From positions 3,680 to 67,679 of the forward strand of contig DFEE01000021.1 of the NCBI GenBank assembly GCA_002368645.1: a DNA stretch of 64,000 bases, in the 5' to 3' direction. Position 1 is the first letter of the stretch. Each line of letters begins with the position of its first letter. Source of the DNA: Bacteroidales bacterium UBA3810 (GTDB lineage Bacteria; Bacteroidota; Bacteroidia; Bacteroidales; Paludibacteraceae). This document shows positions 23,932 through 32,516 of the stretch, piece after piece. Made by a program: the position numbers and the translations under genes. The notes beneath the pieces are model-generated. The model saw only the letters and a program-made list of their open reading frames with translations. It searched no databases and was not told where the DNA came from.

Positions 23932-26724
23932 ATGCCCATAAAATTGATTAAAGCTTGCAAAGAATTGAATATCGGCATGTCCACTGCCGTAGATTTCCTC
24001 GCGAGTAAAGGTAGAGAGATTCCTACTGACCCCAATCTCCGTATTGAGGACGATATCTACTTGCTACTTGCACAGGAATTTAACAAAGACAAGGCCACCA
24101 AATTAGAGGCAGAACGCCAAGCGCGTGAACGCGAGGAATTAGTCTCTCAAGTGACGCTCTCTGTTGAACCCAAACCGGCTCCTAAGGTGGAGCCTAAACC
24201 GGCTCCGAAACCGGAATCCAAACCTCAACCGAAGGTGGAGCAGCCTAAGGTGGAACAACCCAAAGCGGAAGTGGCAGCAGAACCGACGCAAAAGCCCGAA
24301 CAAAAAATCGAGCCTAAACCCGAACCCAAGGCCGAGATCGGACCGAAGGTTGTCGGCAAAATTGACTTAACGCAAGTCAATCGGCCGAAACCGCAACCCA
24401 AGCCCGAACCTAAGCCGAAACCCAAATCGGAACCCAAGCCGGAGAAAAAGGTAGAACCCAAAGTCGAGCCTAAAGTTGAACCTAAGCCCGAACCGGTTCG
24501 CGAACCTGCGGCGGAGAAGAAGCCGGAGATATTTACCTTGCGCAAACCGGAACTTAAACAGCAGCCTAAGGTCATCGGAAAGATTGACCTCGACTCGCTC
24601 AACCAAGCAACTCACCCCAAGAAGAAAACGAAGGAGGAGAAAAAAGCAGAGCGTGCTGAGCGTCAACAACAGGAGCAACAAGCTAAACAAGTTGCCCAAG
24701 AGAAACGCAAACGCGAGCGCATCAAACAGAATAAAGTGGACATTAATGATGTGCGAAACCAAAAAAGCGCTAAAGACAACGCAAAGAAGAATAAGAAGAA
24801 GGGCTTCAAACCCGAAGTGGACGACGAGGAAGTACAGCGCTCTATCAAGGAGACTTACAACCGCATACAAGCACAAAAAGGTAAGAACAATTCTTCTAAA
24901 TATAAGCGTGAGCGTCGTGCCGAAGAACGTGAGAAACGTGAGGAGGAACGAATGGAGGAACAAGCTCAGTCTAAAGTCCTTAAATTGACTGAGTTCGTGA
25001 CTGCTAATGACCTCGCTACCATGATGAATGTGCCCGTCACAAAGGTCATTGGTACCTGCATGACGCTGGGACTCTTCGTCTCCATCAACCAACGACTTGA
25101 TGCGGAGACCATTAACTTGGTAGCTGAGGAGTTTGGCTTTGAGACTGAGTTCGTATCGGCGAAGGTAACCGAGGAGATTAATGCCGATGAGCAACTCAAT
25201 GAGGAGGATATTGTAGAGCGCTGTCCTATCATCACTGTCATGGGACACGTTGACCACGGTAAAACATCGCTCTTGGACCATATCCGTAATACCAATGTGA
25301 TTGCCGGTGAAGCCGGTGGTATAACCCAGCACATCGGTGCTTATAATGTGAAACTCAAGAACGGTCGCCACTTGACCTTCCTTGATACTCCGGGGCACGA
25401 AGCTTTTACGGCAATGCGTGCACGTGGTGCTAAAGTGACGGATATCGCTATTATCATTGTGGCAGCGGATGATGCTGTCATGCCGCAAACTATTGAGGCG
25501 ATTAACCATGCTCAAGCCGCCGGCGTACCCATGATTTTCGCTATCAATAAATGTGATAAACCCGGTGCTAATCCTGACAAGATTAGGGAGCAACTCTCGA
25601 ACATGAATATCCTCGTTGAGGACTGGGGTGGTAAGTATCAGTGCCAGGAAATCAGTGCCAAACAAGGTACAGGAGTCTTTGAACTGCTTGAAAAAGTCCT
25701 CTTGGAAGCCGATATGTTGGAACTGAAAGCGAATCCCAAACGCCGAGCCAAAGGTTCTATCATTGAGTCTTCTTTGGACAAGGGTAGGGGATATGTCGCT
25801 ACCGTACTCGTGAGTGATGGTACGCTCCATATGGGAGATATCGTTTTGGCGGGAACCTATCACGGACGTGTCAAGGCGATGTTCAACGAGCGTGGCGTCA
25901 ATATTCAGTCCGCTGCACCGGGGGAACCCGCGCTGATTTTAGGTCTCAATGGTGCTCCGCAGGCGGGTGATGAGTTCAATGTCTTGCCGACTGAGCAGGA
26001 AGCCCGTGCTATCGCCAATAAGCGTGAACAACTTCAGCGTGAACAATCTATCAGGACCAAGAAACATATCGGTCTTGATGAAATTGGACGGCGTCTGGCT
26101 ATTGGAGACTTCAAGGAGATTAACATCATTGTTAAAGCCGATGTGGATGGCTCCGTTGAGGCACTCTCCGATTCGCTCATTAAACTCTCTACCGAGAATA
26201 TTCAGGTCAATGTGATACACCAAGCAGTCGGAGCTATTTCTGAGTCTGATGTTATGCTGGCTGCTGCGTCCAATGCTATCATAATTGGCTTCAATGTCCG
26301 TCCTACTGGTTCGGCGCGTAAGATGGCCGATTCCGAGGAAGTGGATATTCGTATCTATAACGTTATCTATGACGCTATTGAGGAACTTAAGGCGGCTATG
26401 ACCGGTATGCTTGCTCCGGATATTAAGGAAGAGGTTACCGCTACTTTAGAAGTGATACAGACTTTCCATATCTCCAAGGTTGGCACCATTGCCGGTTGCG
26501 TTGTGCGTGAAGGTAAAGCTAAACGTACCAACAAATGCCGTGTTATCCGTGATGGTATTGTTATCCATACCGGCGAATTGAGTTCTTTGAAACATGGTAA
26601 GGACGACATCAAGGAAGTCGGGCTTAATCAAGAATGTGGCTTGTCCATCAAGGCTTTCAATGATGTCGTTGAACGCGATATCATTGAGACATATGAGGAA
26701 ATCGAAATCGCCAAAACTTTATGA
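23932..26724 (+). CDS. infB: Translation initiation factor IF-2
   Basis: The GTPase that brings fMet-tRNA to the 30S subunit and promotes subunit joining. The 930 residues have an IF2_N helix (IKACKELNIGMSTAVDFLASKG), a long low-complexity Pro/Lys/Glu region with PKPEPK-type repeats (about 80-300), a second IF2_N-like domain (about 345-400), the G domain with GHVDHGKTS (about 437), DTPGHE and NKCD, then beta-barrel and C-terminal tRNA-binding domains. The long antisense ORF opposite the Lys/Pro-rich region is an artefact of its composition. Confidence 0.97.
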   Translation: MPIKLIKACKELNIGMSTAVDFLASKGREIPTDPNLRIEDDIYLLLAQEFNKDKATKLEAERQAREREELVSQVTLSVEPKPAPKVEPKPAPKPESKPQPKVEQPKVEQPKAEVAAEPTQKPEQKIEPKPEPKAEIGPKVVGKIDLTQVNRPKPQPKPEPKPKPKSEPKPEKKVEPKVEPKVEPKPEPVREPAAEKKPEIFTLRKPELKQQPKVIGKIDLDSLNQATHPKKKTKEEKKAERAERQQQEQQAKQVAQEKRKRERIKQNKVDINDVRNQKSAKDNAKKNKKKGFKPEVDDEEVQRSIKETYNRIQAQKGKNNSSKYKRERRAEEREKREEERMEEQAQSKVLKLTEFVTANDLATMMNVPVTKVIGTCMTLGLFVSINQRLDAETINLVAEEFGFETEFVSAKVTEEINADEQLNEEDIVERCPIITVMGHVDHGKTSLLDHIRNTNVIAGEAGGITQHIGAYNVKLKNGRHLTFLDTPGHEAFTAMRARGAKVTDIAIIIVAADDAVMPQTIEAINHAQAAGVPMIFAINKCDKPGANPDKIREQLSNMNILVEDWGGKYQCQEISAKQGTGVFELLEKVLLEADMLELKANPKRRAKGSIIESSLDKGRGYVATVLVSDGTLHMGDIVLAGTYHGRVKAMFNERGVNIQSAAPGEPALILGLNGAPQAGDEFNVLPTEQEARAIANKREQLQREQSIRTKKHIGLDEIGRRLAIGDFKEINIIVKADVDGSVEALSDSLIKLSTENIQVNVIHQAVGAISESDVMLAAASNAIIIGFNVRPTGSARKMADSEEVDIRIYNVIYDAIEELKAAMTGMLAPDIKEEVTATLEVIQTFHISKVGTIAGCVVREGKAKRTNKCRVIRDGIVIHTGELSSLKHGKDDIKEVGLNQECGLSIKAFNDVVERDIIETYEEIEIAKTL

Positions 26725-26757
26725 TAAGGCGTATTTGATAATATAGTCTCATATCTC

Positions 26758-26786
26758 GCGGTGCATCTCTGTGGATGCACCGCTTT
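26758..26786 (+). terminator. Rho-independent terminator of rimP-nusA-infB
   Basis: GCGGTGCATC (26758-26767) and GATGCACCGC (26774-26783) form a perfect 10-bp stem with a TCTGTG loop, followed by TTTG. Confidence 0.85.
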
Positions 26787-26816
26787 GTCCCTTCCTTAAT
26801 CTCACCTGATAAGTAC

Positions 26817-26871
26817 TAGAGCATTACCAGAGCATTACTAGAGCATTACTAGAGCATTACCGGAGCATGTG
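26817..26871. repeat. 11-bp tandem repeat, TAGAGCATTAC type
   Basis: Four units of TAGAGCATTAC (second unit with C for T) and a degenerate fifth, CGGAGCATGTG. It lies between the infB terminator and the truncated FemAB fragment. Confidence 0.9.
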
Positions 26872-26937
26872 CATACATCTCCTTGACATCAAGACACTTA
26901 TTCCTTTTCATGCGACTGCCTGTTTCTATTGTCAAAT

Positions 26938-27207
26938 ATGAGAGTAATTTCTGACATTAACCATATTAACCTTGCCCAATGGCATAATCTTGTTGCTACA
27001 TCCCCTACTGCAACCTGGTTTCAGACGCCGGAGGCATATGACTTTTTTGCCTCTATGTCGGAGCTATTTATGCCATTTGTAGTAGGAGTAGCCAACGAGA
27101 ATGGGCTTAGGGGAGTTTGTTGCGGCTATGTTACTAAAGAGAAAACGGCTTTTAAGCAATTCTTTACCCGCCGTGCCATTATCAAACTGCCAGCAAACGC
27201 TAAATAA
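26938..27207 (+). pseudogene. N-terminal fragment of a FemAB-like gene
   Basis: From the ATG at 26938 the reading frame gives about 88 residues that copy the start of the intact gene at 27523: ATWFQTPEAYDFFASM, PFVVGVANENG and CCGYVTKEK up to FFTRRAII, then it diverges into KLPANAK and stops. It is a partial duplication of the following gene, cut after about 85 codons. A peptide might still be made, but the acceptor and donor sites of the family are missing. Confidence 0.8.
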
Positions 27208-27522
27208 TTCTATTATATTGTAGAACCTGATACATAGCTCTTACCTCTCTATCTGCCATTGCATAGACCAATTCTAATGCAAAATGCAAATTTATTTGCA
27301 TATATTATTTTTTTTCCGTACCTTTGCATGCTTATAAGTTAGCTGGGAGAACATTTTTTCAAAAAGATAAAAAGATACCTATCTTGTGAACTTAATAAGG
27401 CGAGGAAGAATAAATCTCATAATAGAACCCCATAGAAAAATAGCCATATTGGTCCAATAGAGACTGATTTAGGAAATGGTTTGTAAATAAATGCTAATAA
27501 ATAATAATTAGAGGATAAATAG
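27208..27522 (+). other. Gene-free spacer and leader of the polysaccharide locus
   Basis: This 315-bp stretch contains the promoter at 27295-27326 and then a leader of about 190 nt before the ATG at 27523. The leader is AT-rich with no ORF and no strong hairpin that I can see. Such a long leader at the head of a surface-polysaccharide operon would suit control by transcript elongation, but no regulator gene is present nearby. Confidence 0.5.
27295..27326 (+). promoter_or_regulatory. Promoter of the polysaccharide locus
   Basis: TTTG at 27295-27298 and TACCTTTG at 27319-27326 with 20-bp spacing and the extended TTTGCATATATT -33 box. Confidence 0.7.
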
Positions 27523-28587
27523 ATGTCCTGTCAAATCCTAACATACGACCAAATCAACCGCAATCAGTGGAGCGTATTGGCACAAATCTCCTCCACCGGC
27601 ACATGGTTCCAGACGCCGGAGGCGTATGAATTTTTTGCCTCCATGCCGGAGCTATTTATACCATTTGTGGTTGGGGTCGCTGGTGAGAACGGGTTAATTG
27701 GCGTTTGTTGCGGCTATGTCACCAAAGAGAAATCCGCCTTAAAACAATTCTTTACCCGCCGTGCCATTATCAATGGTGGACCGGTGTTGGCGGATGATAG
27801 TACCGACGAAGAAGTAGAGGCGTTGCTTTCAGCGTTAAAGTGCACTCTCCTTTCTGGGAGGGGTGGGGTGAGCTCCCGTCCCATTTATATCGAAACACGC
27901 AATTTTAATGACTACTCCAAATGGAAGGGGGCATTCGCAAAAGCGGGATTCATCTACCAACCACATGTGAATTTTCATGTGGATACATCATCCGTTGAGG
28001 TCGTGGAAGCAAATTTAGGCAAGAGCCGGAAACGTGATATCAAGACTTCTATTCGTGACGGAGCGTTTATCATTGAACACCCCACGGCAGAACAAGTGCG
28101 TGAATACTATGCCATCTTGTCGAACCTGTACAAAACGAAAGTAAAGACTCCTTTATTTCCACTCTCATTCTTTGAGGCATTAGTACAACATAGGGACGGA
28201 CGGCTGCTTTTAGTAGCATTACCCAAAGAGGATGGCGCATCCGAGATTATCGGCGGTACAGTTTGCGTGGCGCAAGAGGGTAAATGTCTCTACGAATGGT
28301 TTGTTTGTGGACGCGATGGAGAATGGAAATCGATTTTCCCATCTTCTTATGCTACGTATGCGGGAATCATGTATGCTGCAGAGCATGGTATGCCGAGGTT
28401 TGACATGATGGGAGCAGGTACTCCCAATGAGGCCTACGGCGTGCGGGATTTCAAATCTAGGTTTGGTGGCAAAGAAGTGGAGCATGGTAGGTTCCTATGT
28501 GTTACTAAACCATGGCTCTATGAAATAGGGAGGATTGGAGTTAAGATGCTGAAAATGAATAAATTACGACGAATTTCGGGGGGGTAG
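27523..28587 (+). CDS. FemAB-like / GNAT-fold (BioF2-like) transferase
   Basis: A 354-residue protein of the FemAB/peptidoglycan-bridge superfamily, which transfers acyl or aminoacyl groups using paired GNAT domains. WFQTPEAYEFF (residues 28-38) starts the first domain, KSRKRDIKTSIRDG (about 167-180) resembles the RK-rich segment after it, and CLYEWFVCGRDGEWKS plus FDMMGAGTPNEAYGVRDFKSRFGG (about 300-325) end the second. Residues 107-119 come from a GC-rich stretch (27845-27880) that looks like an inserted repeat. The gene ends in a G7 tract followed at once by TAG, where a -1 shift would enter the next FemAB ORF. Substrate unknown; the context suggests decoration of a surface polymer. Confidence 0.8.
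   Translation: MSCQILTYDQINRNQWSVLAQISSTGTWFQTPEAYEFFASMPELFIPFVVGVAGENGLIGVCCGYVTKEKSALKQFFTRRAIINGGPVLADDSTDEEVEALLSALKCTLLSGRGGVSSRPIYIETRNFNDYSKWKGAFAKAGFIYQPHVNFHVDTSSVEVVEANLGKSRKRDIKTSIRDGAFIIEHPTAEQVREYYAILSNLYKTKVKTPLFPLSFFEALVQHRDGRLLLVALPKEDGASEIIGGTVCVAQEGKCLYEWFVCGRDGEWKSIFPSSYATYAGIMYAAEHGMPRFDMMGAGTPNEAYGVRDFKSRFGGKEVEHGRFLCVTKPWLYEIGRIGVKMLKMNKLRRISGG
27845..27880 (+). repeat. REP-like GC-rich element inside the FemAB gene
   Basis: TCTCCTTTCTGGGAGGGG and the following TGGGGTGAGCTCCCG form GGGAG/CTCCC pairings and resemble the 'ctcc-ttt-ggag-gggttggggtgag' type of repeat common between genes in Bacteroidota. It is read in frame here as LLSGRGGVSSRP, in a loop before the conserved IETRNFNDY strand. 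Confidence 0.4.
28578..28587 (+). other. G7 tract and stop at the FemAB-FemAB junction
   Basis: Seven consecutive G (28578-28584) are followed by TAG (28585-28587), the stop of the first FemAB gene. In frame the tract reads TCG GGG GGG TAG. A -1 shift, or one extra G in the tract, reads on as GTA GAA ATC CTT GAT into the second FemAB ORF. This can be a slippery frameshift site, a phase-variable tract or a recent mutation. Confidence 0.6.
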
Positions 28588-28649
28588 AAATCCTTGATAA
28601 TGAGACTGTTACACGGGAGGAAATAGCCACATTCCTGTATAAGCAGCGT

Positions 28650-29585
28650 TTGGGTAATGTGTTCCAAAGCTATGAAATGATGCAGGTCTATGAGTGCACC
28701 TTAAATAACCGACCGATACTGATTGCCGCTAAAAAGCAAGGACGTATAGTCGGAGTATTGTTGGCAACAGTGATAACCAATGGTAATAGCATCGCAAAAC
28801 ATCTAACAGCACGATCTATTATTACCGGAGGACCTATAGTGGCAAATGACAATCCTGGCATAGCTCGACTATTGATTGAAGAATATAAGAGGCATTTACC
28901 TTATTATGTAATATATACGGAGATACGTCCAATTTTCGATCTGGATGGAATATCAGGAGTGTTACAAGGCAATGGTTATGTCAGGAAAGGACATTTCAAT
29001 ATACTATTGCGCATTAATCGCAGTAAAAAAGAATTATGGAATGGTTTGCATAAAGAGCGTCGCCGCAACATAGGACAGGCGCAAAAGGCAGGACTGCAAT
29101 TCAAGGTTGTCAGGAGTGTAGAAGAACGATTAAAAATTGTTAAACTACTTGAGCAAACATATCACCGAAAGCATGTCCCATTTGCGGGAAGCAGTTTGTT
29201 TGAACATCTGACTGATATAATGCCAGAGAATGTGCACTTTTTTGCAGCGTATTATAATGGGAAAATGGTTGCCGGACAAATCAGATTAGGATATAAGAAA
29301 CTATTATATGCATGGTATGCAGGAAGTGACGAGGATTACTTCAAACTACGACCGAACGATTTCTTAATGTGGAATGTAATCTGCTGGGGACAGAAAAATG
29401 GGTACAATATTTTTGATTTTGGAGGAGGCGGTGAACCTGACAAACCATATGGTGTGCGTGATTATAAACTCAAATACGGGTGTGAGATGTTCGATTACGG
29501 ACGATATGTTCTGGCGCATAGGCCTGTCTCCTATTGGATGGCTGCTAAAGCATATGCTTTATATCATAAAATAAAAGGGAAATGA
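28650..29585 (+). CDS. Second FemAB-like transferase, no canonical start at the domain boundary
   Basis: A FemAB/GNAT-fold protein: NVFQSYEMMQVYE near the start, KELWNGLHKERRRNIGQAQKAGL in the middle, and YAWYAGSDEDYFKLRPNDFLMW then DFGGGGEPDKPYGVRDYKLKYG near the end. The TTG at 28650 gives 311 residues but cuts off family-like sequence: in the same frame, VEILDNETVTREEIATFLYK is readable from 28584 back to the G7 tract, with no ATG, GTG or TTG. Expression may therefore depend on frameshifting from the first gene, on a rare start (ATT 28563), or on the TTG. Its stop overlaps the ATG of an aminotransferase ghost (ATGA). Confidence 0.75.
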   Translation: MGNVFQSYEMMQVYECTLNNRPILIAAKKQGRIVGVLLATVITNGNSIAKHLTARSIITGGPIVANDNPGIARLLIEEYKRHLPYYVIYTEIRPIFDLDGISGVLQGNGYVRKGHFNILLRINRSKKELWNGLHKERRRNIGQAQKAGLQFKVVRSVEERLKIVKLLEQTYHRKHVPFAGSSLFEHLTDIMPENVHFFAAYYNGKMVAGQIRLGYKKLLYAWYAGSDEDYFKLRPNDFLMWNVICWGQKNGYNIFDFGGGGEPDKPYGVRDYKLKYGCEMFDYGRYVLAHRPVSYWMAAKAYALYHKIKGK

Positions 29586-29650
29586 TTCCGCAATTAGACA
29601 TATAGTTTCCATTTCGTCGCCAATGGCAGTATTGGTTTGGTAATGAGTAT
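29582..29650 (+). pseudogene. Ghost of the aminotransferase 5' end
   Basis: The first 23 codons read MIPQLDI-stop-FPFRRQWQYWFGNEY and align without gaps to the intact gene start at 31503 (MIPRLDIQFPFHRQWQFWFGKKY); 57 of 69 bases are identical. Codon 8 is TAG here and CAG there. The sequence then diverges just before the ATPase gene, as if that gene was inserted at or recombined into this operon junction. Confidence 0.8.
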
Positions 29651-29709
29651 AAACATTATAAAAAGAACATGATAAATTAATTATAAACGGGAAATAATAT
29701 TAATAAAGC

Positions 29710-31506
29710 ATGGGAGTGTATATAAATACAGGGAAAAAAGAGTTTGAATCCGTGCGCGTAGATGAGTACATAGATAAGAGTATGCTGATAGCGTACTTTA
29801 ATAGTGTGTTAGGTTCACAGCAACGCAAGTTCATGTGTGTCACTCGTGCCAGGCGTTTCGGTAAATCCATTGCAGCCAAGATGCTATGCGCCTATTACGA
29901 TCATAGTGTAGACTCTCATGTCTTGTTCGAAGACCTGAAGATAGCCCAAGATCCAACTTATGAGAAACATATTAATAAATACCCTGTGATTTATTTGGAT
30001 ATAAGTGGTTTTACTGGGGATGCCAATATTGATAAACAGCAGATTGTGCAGGAAATAGGAAAATCACTAAGTAAAGATTTGACAAAATGTTATCCAGAGG
30101 CTCCTATTGATACATCAGATTCACTACCGGTTCAACTATTAAAGGTGGTGGAATATACAAAAAAACCATTCATAATAATCATAGATGAATGGGATGCTGT
30201 ATTGCGCGAGACAGAGAATGATGAGGTAAAACGTAAATATGTGGATTGGCTTCGGACAATGTTTAAAAATAGTTTTACCAACCGAATGTTTGTTGGCGTC
30301 TATATGACTGGTATTCTTCCTATTAAGCAATATAATACTGAATCTGCATTGAACAACTTTACTGAGTTTTCGATGGTAGATCCGGGACCATTAGCTGGCT
30401 ATTTTGGTTTTACGGAAGGGGAAGTGCATGTTTTATGCAAGCAACACAAAATGGACGAGACGTCTGTCAAACAGTGGTATGATGGCTACCAATTGGGTGA
30501 TGTAAAAGAAATCTATAATCCTTTCGCAGTAATGCAGGCAATGATACGCGGTAAGCTCGCTAGTTATTGGACATCTACAGCTGCATATGAAAGCCTCAGA
30601 CGATATATCTCGATGAATTATGAGGGATTGAAAGATGCGGTTATAGAGTTGCTGGCTGGAGGTGAAATCCGCGTGGATGTGAATGATTTTGCAAATGATA
30701 TTCACGAGGTTACGAATAAGAATGGAGTGCTAACGCTGCTGATCCATCTTGGGTATCTTTCATATGATCAGAAACGGCAAGTAGTCAGAATCCCAAACTT
30801 TGAAGTGCAGCAAGAGTTTGAACGGACTATACGTGATGAAAAATGGGGATATGTGGCGAAGATGCTGGATGCATCGGAACAGTTGTTGACGGACACGCTA
30901 AACGGTAAGACGGAAGCCGTAGCTACGGCAATAGACTACGCGCATCAAGATAATACATCGATATTACAATATAACGATGAGAATTCGTTAGCATGTGTCC
31001 TTTCATTGGCTTATGTGGCTGCGAGAAGGGATTATGTGATGGTTCGTGAGATGCCTACAGGAAAAGGATTTGCGGATGTCGTACTTGTGCCGAGAAGGAA
31101 TATTGATAAGCCGGCTATCATATTGGAACTGAAATATGATCAGTCTGCAGAGGCAGCTATTGAACAGATTAAAGAAAAACGTTATGGTGAAGCTTTAAAG
31201 GAATATGCAGGAGATGTGGTTTTGGTCGGAATTAACTATAACAAAGAAACGAAACTACATGACTGTGTAATTGAGCGTGAAAAAATCGGTCAGAAAATCG
31301 GTCAGAAAATCGGTCGGAAAATCGGTCAGAAAATCGAGGTGGTATATGAACTAATAAAGTCAAATCCAACAATTACTCGAGACGAATTAAGTACTACATT
31401 GAATATGGCACCTTCTTCTGTCCAGCGTTATATAAATATCTTGAAAATAGATAGAATTCGCAGAGAAGGAGGCGACAAAGGAGGTAAATGGATTATAGTG
31501 AAATGA
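29710..31506 (+). CDS. AAA-ATPase-like / PD-(D/E)XK nuclease superfamily protein (DUF1703 type)
   Basis: A 598-residue protein of a family very common in Bacteroidota and often found alone among unrelated genes. The N-terminal domain has RARRFGKSIAAKML (P-loop variant, about 47-60) and PFIIIIDEWDAVLRE (Walker B, about 153-167); the C-terminal half has a PD-(D/E)XK core, GFADVVLVPRR with ILELKYDQS near 455-480. A run of four IGQK/IGRK units (12-bp DNA repeat) leads to a short winged-helix-like tail (TRDELSTTLNMAPSSVQRYI) ending in GGKWIIVK. Its function is unknown; a role in DNA targeting or defence is inference. It sits between a ghost and the intact start of the aminotransferase gene and overlaps the latter by ATGA. 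Confidence 0.85.
   Translation: MGVYINTGKKEFESVRVDEYIDKSMLIAYFNSVLGSQQRKFMCVTRARRFGKSIAAKMLCAYYDHSVDSHVLFEDLKIAQDPTYEKHINKYPVIYLDISGFTGDANIDKQQIVQEIGKSLSKDLTKCYPEAPIDTSDSLPVQLLKVVEYTKKPFIIIIDEWDAVLRETENDEVKRKYVDWLRTMFKNSFTNRMFVGVYMTGILPIKQYNTESALNNFTEFSMVDPGPLAGYFGFTEGEVHVLCKQHKMDETSVKQWYDGYQLGDVKEIYNPFAVMQAMIRGKLASYWTSTAAYESLRRYISMNYEGLKDAVIELLAGGEIRVDVNDFANDIHEVTNKNGVLTLLIHLGYLSYDQKRQVVRIPNFEVQQEFERTIRDEKWGYVAKMLDASEQLLTDTLNGKTEAVATAIDYAHQDNTSILQYNDENSLACVLSLAYVAARRDYVMVREMPTGKGFADVVLVPRRNIDKPAIILELKYDQSAEAAIEQIKEKRYGEALKEYAGDVVLVGINYNKETKLHDCVIEREKIGQKIGQKIGRKIGQKIEVVYELIKSNPTITRDELSTTLNMAPSSVQRYINILKIDRIRREGGDKGGKWIIVK
31282..31329 (+). repeat. 12-bp in-frame tandem repeat encoding IGQK units
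   Basis: Four copies of AAAATCGGTCAG (third with GGTCGG) at 31282-31329, each adding one K-I-G-Q unit between the nuclease domain and the C-terminal winged helix. Copy-number change would lengthen the linker without a frameshift. Confidence 0.9.
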
Positions 31507-32516
31507 TACCACGATTGGACATACAGTTTCCGTTTCATCGCCAATGGCAGTTTTGGTTCGGCAAGAAGTATGAGCCTAAGGAAGGCGAATACTTGCTTAA
31601 CCACGCACGGACGGGGATTGTGTTGGCGCTTCGAGCCTCTTTGCCGGACGGAGGTAGAGTAGGTGTGGTAGCCTATAACTGTCATACCGTGGCTAATGCT
31701 GTGGTGGATGGAGGTTGCGCACCTGTATTTGTGGATGTAACTGAAGAATTGAAGATAGATATTGCTACGATTCCGGTAGATTTAGATGCTATCGTGGTGA
31801 CGAATCTGTTCGGCATCCATAATGATATCAATGCTATTCGTGAGCGTTGTCCAAAAGCAATAATCATCGTTGATAACGCACATGGGTACGGGTTGCCGGT
31901 AGAGGGAGATTTTACCGTATATAGTATCAATCAAGGTAAGTTCCCGGCACTCGGGGAGGGCGGAATACTGAAGGTATTACCTTCAAATGCAGATTGCAGA
32001 TTGCGGATTGATGATTTATATTCACATCTTCCGTCATATGGCTTTATATCGCAAGTGAAGTTATTCTGCTCAATGCTTATAAAGGCTGTTGCATATTCGA
32101 AACTATGCTATTGGTTGGTGATGAGATTGAAAAAATCATCCAATTCTCAAGTGCACCAGCAAATCATGATGCGGAAGATGGCACCTGGAGTACGCCGACT
32201 CTATAGAGCATGGCTGCCATATGCAGAAGAGGCGATAGCAACCCAACGCGCGAATGCGGAAACAATAATAAATCTGCAATATGCGATCTGCAATCCTAAA
32301 TTTATTTGGGGTATCAACGCTTTTATGCTCATTGCACATTGCGATGAGCCCGATGTATTGCAGCGAGAATTTGCTGCACGTGGTATTGAGACCGCGACGC
32401 ATTTTGCACACGCCATATACTGGGCACAAGAATTTGGCTATGTACTTGGTTCATGCCCCAAAGCAGAAGAATTAACAAAACATCTATTAATGATACCGAC
32501 GTATATAAAGAAATGA
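31503..32516 (+). CDS. DegT/DnrJ/EryC1-type aminotransferase-like protein
   Basis: A 337-residue PLP-fold type I protein of the sugar-aminotransferase group, shorter than typical members (about 370-400). It has LNHARTGIVLALRA (AT-fold start), DAIVVTNLFGIHNDI, IIIVDNAHGYGLP (PLP-binding Asp) and SINQGKFPALGEGGIL, where the Lys aligns with the PLP lysine of the family. The ATG at 31503 is preferred over the in-frame upstream codon at 31488 because it overlaps the ATPase stop (ATGA) and matches the ghost start at 29582. Its stop overlaps the next gene by ATGA. The substrate is probably a nucleotide or lipid-linked sugar, but is not visible. Confidence 0.78.
   Translation: MIPRLDIQFPFHRQWQFWFGKKYEPKEGEYLLNHARTGIVLALRASLPDGGRVGVVAYNCHTVANAVVDGGCAPVFVDVTEELKIDIATIPVDLDAIVVTNLFGIHNDINAIRERCPKAIIIVDNAHGYGLPVEGDFTVYSINQGKFPALGEGGILKVLPSNADCRLRIDDLYSHLPSYGFISQVKLFCSMLIKAVAYSKLCYWLVMRLKKSSNSQVHQQIMMRKMAPGVRRLYRAWLPYAEEAIATQRANAETIINLQYAICNPKFIWGINAFMLIAHCDEPDVLQREFAARGIETATHFAHAIYWAQEFGYVLGSCPKAEELTKHLLMIPTYIKK

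Noticed and set aside
24367..25863. 498-residue ORF antisense to infB
   Set aside because: It mirrors the Lys/Pro/Glu-rich region and G domain of infB; the long open frame is explained by codon composition.
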